Assembly: GCA_964019135.1 (NCBI GenBank)
Contig: OZ025263.1
Location: 37,860,133-37,924,132 of the forward strand
Source: Arenicola marina
Taxonomy: Eukaryota; Annelida; Polychaeta; Arenicolidae
Length of the DNA: 64,000 nucleotides
Reading direction: 5' to 3'
The position numbers and the translations under genes are program-made. The notes beneath the pieces were generated by a model, which made no database searches, was not told where the DNA came from, and saw only the letters and a list, made by a program, of their open reading frames with translations. This document shows, piece after piece, positions 36,701 to 48,700 of this stretch; position 1 is the first letter of the stretch; each line of letters starts with the position of its first letter.

Positions 36701-39700
36701 TGAGCGCGATGGCCGGTGCGAGTCCCACTCGTGTCGACTCTGAGCGCGGTGGCCGGTGCGAGTCCCACTCGTGTCGACTGTGTGAGCGCGGTGGCCGGTG
36801 CGAGTCCCATTCGTGTCGACTGTGTGAGCGCGATGGCCGGTGCGAGTCCCACTCGTGTCGACTCTCTGAGCGCGGTGGCCGGTGCGAGTCCCACTCGTGT
36901 CGACTGTGTGAGCGCGGTGGCCGGTGCGAGTCCCACTCGTGTCGACTGTGTGAGCGCGATGGCCGGTGCGAGTCCCACTCGTGTCGACTGTGTGAGCGCG
37001 ATGGCCGGTGCAAGTCCCAATCGTGTCGACTGTGTGAGCGCGGTGGCCGGTGCGAGTCCCACTCATGTCGACTGTGTGAGCGCGGTGGCCGGTGCGAGTC
37101 CCACTCATGTCGACTCTCTGAGCGCGGTGACCGGTGCGAGTCCCACTCGTGTCGACTCTCTGAGCGCGGTGGCCGGTGCGAGTCCCACTCGTGTCGACTG
37201 TGTGAGCGCGGTGGCCGGTGCAAGTCCCACTCGTGTCGACTGTGTGAGCGCGGTGACCGGTGCGAGTTCCACTCGTGTCGACTGTGTGAGCGCAGTGGCC
37301 GGTGCGAGTCCCACTCGTGTCGACTCTCTGAGCGCGGTGGCCGGTGCGAGTCCTACTTGTGTCGACTCTCTGAGCGCGATGGCCCGTGCGAGTCCCACTC
37401 GTGTCGACTCTGAGCGCGGTGGCCGGTGCGAGTCCCACTCGTGTCGACTGTGTGAGCGCGGTGGCCGGTGCGAGTCCCACTCGTGTCGACTGTGTGAGCG
37501 CGATGGCCGGTGCGAGTCCCACTCGTGTCGACTCTCTGAGCGCGGTGGCCGGTGCGAGTCCCACTCGTGTCGACTGTGTGAGCGCGGTGGCCGGTGCGAG
37601 TCCCACTCGTGTCGACTGTGTGAGCGCGATGGCCGGTGCGAGTCCCACTCGTGTCGACTGTGTGAGCGCGGTGGCCGGTGCGAGTCCCACTCGTGTCGAC
37701 TGTGTGAGCGCGATGGCCGGTGCGAGTCCCACTCGTGTCGACTGTGTGAGCGTGGTGACCGGTGCGAGTCCCACTCGTGTCGACTCTCTGAGCGCGGTGG
37801 CCGGTGCGAGTCCCACACGTGTCGACTCTCTGAGCGCGATGGCCGGTGCGAGTCCCGCTTTTCCACGTGTCACAGGTGTCATGTTTTCCTTCGCAGTGTT
37901 TGGGGGGTACCTTGAGGGGAGACCCGGCTTCTTTCTCCCTTGATCCTTTTCGTTTTCGCTATTTGACCTGGCAGATTATGCCCATTACAGCTCTCTTTAC
38001 TACCTCACGATGTTGAAGACGTTTCGTTCTTCTGTCAAAGAAATATATCTGAACTGCATGCTTTGCACACCAACCCTGCGGCCAAATGACCCAGCTCCAC
38101 AATACGGCGGCCAGCAAGAAGTTCACTCAAGTTGTCAGTGTCACTGTCAGTGACAGATTCAGTAAAGTCATCAGTGTTAGATTTATTTATAACAGTGGCG
38201 TCATTACTTTGTTCAGCCTCACTCTGTGGCACTTGTTCATTTTCACCAGATGAATGCAACTTTCCAAGTCTTGACGCGTCAAAATTGGACGCAAAGCGCC
38301 CTGATTTGTTGCGACGCAACTGAGACATTTTTGTTAGTTATCGCCCACATTTACACTCTCTCGCTAGGGCGCAGGATTAACATTTCCACCACTCACTACG
38401 TGGCGCCACGGGTGACGCGCTCTCGTCCTTAACCAGTTCTTGTCATATCGCGTCAATGAGAGAAGGAAGGGAGAGTGGAGCCATGTCCCCGGGGGTAACC
38501 CCCTACTCTACTCTTTGCGAAGAAGGACATGGGATTTTTATCCTGCATAACACTCCCTCCGTATTAGTGATGATTTTATTTGTTACGTTGTTAGCATAAT
38601 ATATAAAGAGTTATATCCCACAAAAGTGGCCTTTCTGTGAACTTGGCGTTGTGCTATAATTCCAGCGGCCTCCGTGAAGGTTTGCTGTCGGAGGCGGCCC
38701 CCGATGAGGTAAGCGCTGCACGCGTGCCGTGGCACATAGACCAATGTTGGTACTCTATCTTGCTCTGTACATGTCATAGATTTCTTAAACTCATTTAAGC
38801 ACATATGTTAATCGGTATAACTAATGAAATGGTAATAATTGGATATATTTTCCTCTATATATATATATTATTTGTATTTTTGGGCACAACTCCTATCACA
38901 CATGAATGTTTGTAATAGTACTGACTTCGCCATCGACTTAAGGCTACAGAATTGTCGTCTGTTGATATTGCACAGACCATGGCGGAATATATTTGTGTAA
39001 TTATCGTGTATCGCTATTTACATTTCAGGACATTGCGGACCCGTTCTACGCTTACTGCAAGCAGCATGCCGATAAACTTACCGTGAGATACAAGCGGCGC
39101 AACTGGTTGGCGCTTCAGTCGAACATTAAGCAATCGGCGACCGAGCACGGAACTCTGACCGAGAAAGAAAAGGTCGGAGCGCTACTTCACGCCCCCCCCC
39201 CCACACACACACACAGCGGCGGCCTCTTCTAAGTTAGAAGAGGCCGCCGCTGTGTTAGAAGTTCTAACACCACCCTGAAATGCAACATTCGTGGGAAAAA
39301 GAGGAGAAAGAAAGACTTAGATACTCGAGGACCCGCATAAGTCATAACTTATATAACGTAAACTAAACCGTAACGTAGAGAGCGTGTAACGCATTGTTAA
39401 GAGCGTCTGCAAAAAAATTACCCTTTGTAAAGCTTTATTACGTGGCGTGTTTTCTGTTTGAAATGGCTCAACCGCTTAACGGTTATCTTTGTGTTTGTAG
39501 GCCAGGGTACAGAGGAAGTTGAGGGTGCACCGTCAGAAGTATCTAGCGGGTCAGTTCAAGAAACAGCCTTCGTGGGGTGAGTAAGATACCCGTGCACCAG
39601 TCACGTGGGGTGAGTAAGATACCCGTGCACCAGTCACGTGGGGCGAGTAAGATACCCGTGCACCAGTCACTTGGGGTGAGTAAGATACCCGTGCACCAGT

Positions 39701-42700
39701 CACGTGGGGTGAGTAAGATACCCGTGCACCAGTCACGTGGGGTGAGTAAGATACCCGTGCACCAGTCACGTGGGGCGAGTAAGATACCCGTGCACCAGTC
39801 ACTTGGGGTGAGTAAGATACCCGTGCACCAGTCACGTGGGGTGAGTAAGATACCCGTGCACCAGTCACGTGGGGTGAGTAAGATACCCGTGCACCAGTCA
39901 CGTGGGGTGAGTAAGATACCCGTGCACCAGTCACGTGGGGTGAGTAAGATACCCGTGCACCAGTCACGTGGGGTGAGTAAGATACCCGTGCACCAGTCAC
40001 GTGGGGTGAGTAAGATACCCGTGCGCCAGTCACTTGGGGTGAGTAAGATACCCGTGCACCAGTCACGTGGGGTGAGTAAGATACCCATGCACCAGTCACG
40101 TGGGGTGAGTAAGATACCCGTGCACCAGTCACGTGGGGTGAGTAAGATACCCGTGCACCAGTCACGTGGGGTGAGTAAGATACCCGTGCACCAGTCACGT
40201 GGGGTGAGTAAGATACCCGTGCACCAGTCACGTGGGGTGAGTAAGATACCCGTGCACCAGTCACGTGGGGTGAGTAAGATACCCGTGCACCAGTCACGTG
40301 GGGTGAGTAAGATACCCGTGCACCAGTCACGTGGGGTGAGTAAGATACCCGTGCACCAGTCACGTGGGGTGAGTAAGATACCCGTGCACCAGTCACGTGG
40401 GGTGAGTAAGATACCCGTGCGCCAGTCACTTGGGGTGAGTAAGATACCCGTGCACCAGTCACGTGGGGTGAGTAAGATACCCATGCACCAGTCACTTGGG
40501 GTGAGTAAGATACCCGTGCACCAGTCACGTGGGGTGAGTAAGATACCCGTGCACCAGTCACGTGGGGTGAGTAAGATACCCATGCACCAGTCACGTGGGG
40601 TGAGTAAGATACCCGTGCACCAGTCACGTGGGGTGAGTAAGATACCCGTGCACCAGTCACGTGGGCGCCAGATGTCCGCGTCATATGTTCGACACTTTTT
40701 CGATAAAGTGACCTATTTTAGAGATCGGCAGTCTGGTCCATACTTTGACCACGAATGATTGGTTTCCCCGTGTGGCGTGGCAAATAATAAGGCGAGAGCA
40801 CGTTAAGTACCCATGGTTTTCACGTCTAGCGCTAGTATCTGGTTCAGTTCTAGTTGTGGTCATTGTTCTTCCTATATTGGCATGTGGCGAGTAGTACCAA
40901 CGGAAAAAGTGCCCCGGATGTTAAATACCAGTGCATCTGCACTAAGGAGACTTCTGAGGAAGGCTGAACTCCATGGCATCAACACTCAGGTAACCTATTA
41001 ATCATTGTTATTTATCTTATATTCTGGTTTTATCCTGTATCCTGGGAGAACATGATTCATATTTTGTGAGAATCTAAAATGAATGCTATGGGGGTTTGCT
41101 TATTGTTTCTGTGGCAATACGTTATTGATACTATTTACAGGTTAGAGGTTCACATCCAACATACCGCTATTCATATGGCAACATCTGCCTTCAGTGAAAT
41201 ATCATCTAGGCGTATGCCTCTGTCGCATTTTTGCTTGAATATAAATTCGACGTCATTCACGCCAAACTTGCTATTTCCTGATTTTAAACAAATGCTGGAA
41301 TTATGTTATTACCGATCGATCTACTTCAGGCACAGAACACCGCCAGCAACAAGGATATCAGGAAGAAGTGGCACATACCACCGGCCTTCTCTGTGGAGTT
41401 TGTAGGCTACTATCTAGGTAAAGGACGTGGCACCGGCTTTCTCTGAGGAGTTTGTAGGCTACTATCTAGGTAAAGGACGTAGCAATGGCCTTCTCTGTGG
41501 AGTTTGTAGGCTACTATCTAGGTAAAGGACATACCACCGGCCTTCTCTGTGGAGTTTGTAGGCTACTATCTAGGTAAAGGACGTAGCACCGCCCTTCTCT
41601 GTGGAGTTTGTAGGCTACTATCTAGGTAAAGGACGTAGCACCGGCCTTCTCTGTGGAGTTTGTAGGCTACTATCTAGGTAAAGGACGTACCACCGGCCTT
41701 CTCTGTGGAGTTTCTGGCTACTATCTAGGTAAAGGACGTACCACCGGCCTTCTCTGTGGAGTTTGTAGGCTACTATCTAGGTAAAGGACGTACCACCGGC
41801 CTTCTCTGTGGAGTTTGTAGGCTACTATCTAGGTAAAGGACGTACCACCGGCCTTCTCTGTGGAGTTTGTAGGCTACTATCTAGGTAAAGGACGTAGTAA
41901 CGGCCTTCTCTGTGGAGTTTGTAGGCTACTATCTAGGTAAAGGACGTACCACCGGCCTTCTCTGTGGAGTTTCTGGCTACTATCTAGGTAAAGGACGTAG
42001 CACCGGCCTTCTCTGTGGAGTTTGTATGCTACTATCTAGGTAAAGGACGTAGCACCGCCCTTCTCTGTGGAGTTTGTAGGCTACTATCTAGGTAAAGGAC
42101 GTAGCACCGCCCTTCTCTGTGGAGTTTGTAGGCTACTATCTAGGTAAAGGACGTACCACCGGCCTTCTCTGCGGAGTTTGTAGGCTACTATCTAGGTAAA
42201 GGACGTACCACCGGCCTTCTCTGTGGAGTTTCTGGCTACTATCTAGGTAAAGGACGTACCACCGGCCTTCTCTGTGGAGTTTGTAGGCTACTATCTAGGT
42301 AAAGGACGTACCACCGGCCTTCTCTGTGGAGTTTGTAGGCTACTATCTAGGTAAAGGACGTACCACCGGCCTTCTCTGTGGAGTTTGTAGGCTACTATCT
42401 AGGTAAAGGACGTAGCACCGGCCTTCTCTGTGGAGTTTGTAGGCTACTATCTAGGTAAAGGACGTACCACCGGCCTTCTCTGTGGAGTTTGTAGGCTACT
42501 ATCTAGGTAAAGGACGTACCACCGGCCTTCTCTGTGGAGTTTGTAGGCTACTATCTAGGTAAAGGACGTACCACCGGCCTTCTCTGTGGAGTTTGTGGAC
42601 TACTATCTAGGTAAAGGACGTACCACCGGCCTTCTCTGTGGAGTTAGTAGGCTACTATCTAGGTAAAGGACATACCACCGCCCTTCTCTGTGGAGTTTGT

Positions 42701-45700
42701 AGGCTACTATCTAGGTAAAGGACGTACCACCGGCCTTCTATGTGGAGTTTGTGGGCTAGTATCTAGGTAAAGGACATACCACCGGCCTTCTCTGTGGAGT
42801 TTGTGGGCTACTATCTAGGTAAAGGACATATCACCGGCCTTCTATGTGGAGTTTGTAGGCTACTATCTAGGTAAAGGACGTACCACCGGCCTTCTCTGTA
42901 GAGTTTGTAGGCTACTATCTAGGTAAAGGACATACCACCGGCCTTCTATGTGGAGTTTGTAGGCTACTATCTAGGTAAAGGACGTAGCACCGGCCTTCTC
43001 TGTGGAGTTTGTAGGCTACTATCTAGGTAAAGGACGTAGCACCGGCCTTCTCTGTGGAGTTTGTAGGCTACTATCTAGGTAAAGGACGTAGCAACGGCCT
43101 TCTCTGTGGAGTTTGTAGGCTACTATCTAGGTAAAGAACGTACCACCGCCCTTCTCTGTGGAGTTAGTAGGCTACTATCTAGGTAAAGGACGTACCACCG
43201 GCCTTCTATGTGGAGTTAGTAGGCTACTATCTAGGTAAAGGACGTACCACCTTCCTTCTCTGTGGAGTTTGTGGGCTACTATCTAGGTAAAGGACGTACC
43301 ACCGGCCTTCTCTGTGGAGTTTGTGGGCTACAATCTAGGTAAAGGACGTACCACCGGCCTTCTCTGTGGAGTTTGTAGGCTACTATCTAGGTAAAGGACG
43401 TACCACCTTCCTTCTCTGTGGAGTTTGTGGGCTACTATCTAGGTAAAGGACGTACCACCGGCCTTCTCTGTGGAGTTTGTGGACTACTATCTAGGTAAAG
43501 GACGTAGCACCGCCCTTCTCTGTGGAGTTTGTAGGCTACTATCTAGGTAAAGGACGTACCACCGGCCTTCTCTGTGGAGTTTGTAGGATACTATCTAGGT
43601 AAAGGACGTAGCACCGGCCTTCTCTGTGGAATTTGTAGGCTACTATCTAGGTAAAGGACATACCACCGGCCTTCTCTGTGGAGTTTGTAGGCTACTATCT
43701 AGGTAAAGGACGTACCACCGGCCTTCTCTGTGGAGTTTGTAGGCTACTATCTAGGTAAAGGACATACCACCGGCCTTCTCTGTGGAGTTTGTGGGCTACT
43801 ATCTAGGTAAAGGACGTAGCACCGCCCTTCTCTGTGGAGTTTGTAGGCTACTATCTAGGTAAAGGACGTACCACCGGCCTTCTCTGTGGAGTTTGTAGGA
43901 TACTATCTAGGTAAAGGACGTAGCACCGGCCTTCTCTGTGGAGTTTGTAGGCTACTATCTAGGTAAAGGACATACCACCGGCCTTCTCTGTGGAGTTTGT
44001 AGGCTACTATCTAGGTAAAGGACGTACCACCGGCCTTCTCTGTGGAGTTTGTAGGCTACTATCTAGGTAAAGGACGTAGCACCGGCCTTCTCTGTGGAGT
44101 TTGTAGGATACTATCTAGGTAAAGGACGTGGCACCGGCTTTCTCTGTGGAGTTTGTTGGCTACTATCTAGGTAAAGGACGTACCACCGGCCTTCTCTGTG
44201 GAGTTTGTGGGCTACTATCTAGGTAAAGGACGTAGCACCGGCCTTCTCTGTGGAGTTTGTAGGCTACTATCTAGGTAAAGGACGTACCACCGGCCTTCTC
44301 TGTGGAGTTTGTGGGCTACTATCTAGGTAAAGGACGTAGCACCGGCCTTCTCTGTGGAGTTTGTAGGATACTATCTAGGTAAAGGACGTGGCACCGGCTT
44401 TCTCTGTGGAGTTTGTTGGCTACTATCTAGGTAAAGGACGTACCACCGGCCTTCTCTGTGGAGTTTGTAGGCTACTATCTAGGTAAAGGACGTAGCACCG
44501 GCCTTCTCTGTGGAGTTTGTAGGCTACTATCTAGGTAAAGGACGTGGCACCGGCTTTCTCTGTGGAGTTTGTTGGCTACTATCTAGGTAAAGGACGTACC
44601 ACCGGCCTTCTCTGTGGAGTTTGTGGGCTACTATCTAGGTAAAGGACATACCACCGGCCTTCTCTGTGGAGTTTGTAGGCTACTATCTAGGTAAAGGACG
44701 TACCACCGGCCTTCTCTGTGGAGTTTGTGGGCTACTATCTAGGTAAAGGACGTAGCACCGGCCTTCTCTGTGGAGTTTGTAGGATACTATCTAGGTAAAG
44801 GACGTGGCACCGGCTTTCTCTGTGGAGTTTGTTGGCTACTATCTAGGTAAAGGACGTACCACCGGCCTTCTCTGTGGAGTTTGTAGGCTACTATCTAGGT
44901 AAAGGACGTAGCACCGGCCTTCTCTGTGGAGTTTGTAGGCTACTATCTAGGTAAAGGACGTAGTACGGCCTTCTCTGTGGAGTTTGTAGGCTACTATCTA
45001 GGTAAAGGACGTAGCACCGGCCTTCTCTGTGGAGTTTGTGGACTACTATCTAGGTAAAGGACATATCACCGGCCTTCTCTGTGGAGTTTGTGGACTACTA
45101 TCTAGGTAAAGGACATATCACCGGCCTTCTCTGTGGAGTTTGTGGACTACTATCTAGGTAAAGGACGTAGCACCGGCCTTCTCTGTGGAGTTTGTGGACT
45201 ACTATCTAGGTAAAGGACGTAGCACCGGCCTTCTCTGTGGAGTTTGTGGACTACTATCTAGGTAAAGGACATATCACCGGCCTTCTCTGTGGAGTTTGTG
45301 GACTACTATCTAGGTAAAGGACGTAGCACCGGCCTTCTCTGTGGAGTTTGTAGGCTACTATCTAGGTAAAGGACATACCACCGGCCTTCTCTGTGGAGTT
45401 TGTAGGCTACTATCTAGGTAAAGGACGTAGTAACGGCCTTCTCTGTGGAGTTTGTAGGCTACTATCTAGGTAAAGGACGTAGCACCGGCCTTCTCTGTGG
45501 AGTTTGTAGGCTACTATCTAGGTAAAGGACGTAGCACCGGCCTTCTCTGTGGAGTTTGTTGGCTACTATCTAGGTAAAGGACGTACCACCGGCCTTCTCT
45601 GTGGAGTTAGTAGGCTACTATCTAGGTAAAGGACATACCACCGCCCTTCTCTGTGGAGTTTGTAGGCTACTATCTAGGTAAAGGACGTACCACCGGCCTT

Positions 45701-48700
45701 CTCTGTGGAGTTTGTGGGCTAGTATCTAGGTAAAGGACATACCACCGGCCTTCTCTGTGGAGTTTGTGGGCTACTATCTAGGTAAAGGACGTACCACCGC
45801 CCTTCTCTGTGGAGTTTGTAGGCTACTATCTAGGTAAAGGACGTACCACCGGCCTTCTCTGTGGAGTTTGTGGACTACTATCTAGGTAAAGGACGTACCA
45901 CCGGCCTTCTCTGTGGAGTTAGTAGGCTACTATCTAGGTAAAGGACATACCACCGCCCTTCTCTGAGGAGTTTGTAGGCTACTATCTAGGTAAAGGACGT
46001 ACCACCGGCCTTCTCTGTGGAGTTTGTGGGCTAGTATCTAGGTAAAGGACATACCACCGGCCTTCTCTGTGGAGTTTGTGGGCTACTATCTAGGTAAAGG
46101 ACATACCACCGGCCTTCTATGTGGAGTTTGTAGGCTACTATCTAGGTAAAGAACGTAGCACCGGCCTTCTTTGTAGAGTTTGTAGGCTACTATCTAGGTA
46201 AAGGACGCGGCACCGGCTTTCTCTGAGGAGTTTGTAGGCTACTATCTAGGTAAAGGACGTAGCAATGGCCTTCTCTGTGGAGTTTGTAGGCTACTATCTA
46301 GGTAAAGGACGTACCACCGCCTTTCTCTGTGGAGTTTGTAGGCTACTATCTAGGTAAAGGACGTAGCACCGGCCTTCTCTGTGGAGTTTGTAGGCTACTA
46401 TCTAGGTAAAGGACGTAGCAACGGCCTTCTCTGTGGAGTTTCTGGCTACTATCTAGGTAAAGGACGTACCACCGCCCTTCTCTGTGGAGTTTGTAGGCTA
46501 CTATCTAGGTAAAGGACGTACCACCGGCCTTTTCTGTGGAGTTTGTGGACTACTATCTAGGTAAAGGACGTACCACCGCCCTTCTCTGTGGAGTTTGTAG
46601 GCTACTATCTAGGTAAAGGACGTACCACCGCCCTTCTCTGTGGAGTTTGTAGGCTACTATCTAGGTAAAGGACGTACCACCGGCCTTCTATGTGGAGTTT
46701 GTGGGCTAGTATCTAGGTAAAGGACATACCACCGGCCTTCTCTGTGGAGTTTGTGGGCTACTATCTAGGTAAAGGACATATCACCGGCCTTCTATGTGGA
46801 GTTTGTAGGCTACTATCTAGGTAAAGAACGTAGCACCGGCCTTCTCTGTAGAGTTTGTAGGCTACTATCTAGGTAAAGGACATACCACCGGCCTTCTATG
46901 TGGAGTTTGTAGGCTACTATCTAGGTAAAGGACGTGGCACCGGCTTTCTCTGTGGAGTTTGTGGGCTACTATCTAGGTAAAGGACGTAGCAACGGCCTTC
47001 TCTGTGGAGTTTGTAGGATACTATCTAGGTAAAGGACGTGGCACCGGCCTTCTCTGTGGAGTTAGTAGGCTACTATCTAGGTAAAGGACATACCACCGCC
47101 CTTCTCTGTGGAGTTTGTAGGCTACTATCTAGGTAAAGGACGTACCACCGGCCTTCTCTGTGGAGTTTGTGGGCTAGTATCTAGGTAAAGGACGTAGCAC
47201 CGGCCTTCTCTGTGGAGTTTGTAGGATACTATCTAGGTAAAGGACGTGGCACCGGCTTTCTCTGTGGAGTTTGTTCGCTACTATCTAGGTAAAGGACGTA
47301 CCACCGGCCTTCTCTGTGGAGTTAGTAGGCTACTATCTAGGTAAAGGACATACCACCGCCCTTCTCTGTGGAGTTTGTAGGCTACTATCTAGGTAAAGGA
47401 CGTACCACCGGCCTTCTCTGTGGAGTTTGTGGGCTACTATCTAGGTAAAGGACGTAGCACCGGCCTTCTCTGTGGAGTTTGTAGGATACTATCTAGGTAA
47501 AGGACGTGGCACCGGCTTTCTCTGTGGAGTTTGTTGGCTACTATCTAGGTAAAGGACGTACCACCGGCCTTCTCTGTGGAGTTTGTAGGCTACTATCTAG
47601 GTAAAGGACGTAGCACCGGCCTTCTCTGTGGAGTTTGTAGGCTACTATCTAGGTAAAGGACGTGGCACCGGCTTTCTCTGTGGAGTTTGTTGGCTACTAT
47701 CTAGGTAAAGGACGTACCACCGGCCTTCTCTGTGGAGTTTGTGGGCTACTATCTAGGTAAAGGACATACCACCGGCCTTCTCTGTGGAGTTTGTGGACTA
47801 CTATCTAGGTAAAGGACATATCACCGGCCTTCTCTGTGGAGTTTGTGGACTACTATCTAGGTAAAGGACGTAGCACCGGCCTTCTCTGTGGAGTTTGTAG
47901 GCTACTATCTAGGTAAAGGACATACCACCGGCCTTCTCTGTGGAGTTTGTAGGCTACTATCTAGGTAAAGGACGTAGTAACGGCCTTCTCTGTGGAGTTT
48001 GTAGGCTACTATCTAGGTAAAGGACGTACCACCGGCCTTCTCTGTGGAGTTAGTAGGCTACTATCTAGGTAAAGGACATACCACCGGCCTTCTCTGTGGA
48101 GTTTGTGGGCTACTATCTAGGTAAAGGACGTACCACCGCCCTTCTCTGTGGAGTTTGTAGGCTACTATCTAGGTAAAGGACGTACCACCGGCCTTCTCTG
48201 TGGAGTTTGTGGACTACTATCTAGGTAAAGGACGTACCACCGGCCTTCTCTGTGGAGTTAGTAGGCTACTATCTAGGTAAAGGACATACCACCGCCCTTC
48301 TCTGAGGAGTTTGTAGGCTACTATCTAGGTAAAGGACGTACCACCGGCCTTCTCTGTGGAGTTTGTGGGCTAGTATCTAGGTAAAGGACATACCACCGGC
48401 CTTCTCTGTGGAGTTTGTGGGCTACTATCTAGGTAAAGGACATACCACCGGCCTTCTATGTGGAGTTTGTAGGCTACTATCTAGGTAAAGAACGTAGCAC
48501 CGGCCTTCTTTGTAGAGTTTGTAGGCTACTATCTAGGTAAAGGACGCGGCACCGGCTTTCTCTGAGGAGTTTGTAGGCTACTATCTAGGTAAAGGACATA
48601 CCACCGCCCTTCTCTGTGGAGTTTGTAGGCTACTATCTAGGTAAAGGACGTACCACCGCCCTTCTCTGTGGAGTTTGTAGGCTACTATCTAGGTAAAGGA

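Noticed and set aside
32510-37943. Open frames of up to 1281 codons on both strands, for example the CRLCERGGRCESHS repeat
   Set aside because: They follow from a stop-free 42-bp unit whose length is a multiple of three. The region is intron 9 of PHF14, whose flanking exons join in phase and restore the conserved HVTC motif.
39543-40758. Repeat proteins such as VSKIPVHQSRG and its opposite-strand counterparts
   Set aside because: The 33-bp unit is intronic and stop-free by chance. The frame continuing from exon 12 stops at once.
41079-41405. 108-codon frame overlapping exon 14
   Set aside because: It is in another frame from the conserved KKWHIPPAFSVEFVGYYL peptide and is a shadow of the real exon.
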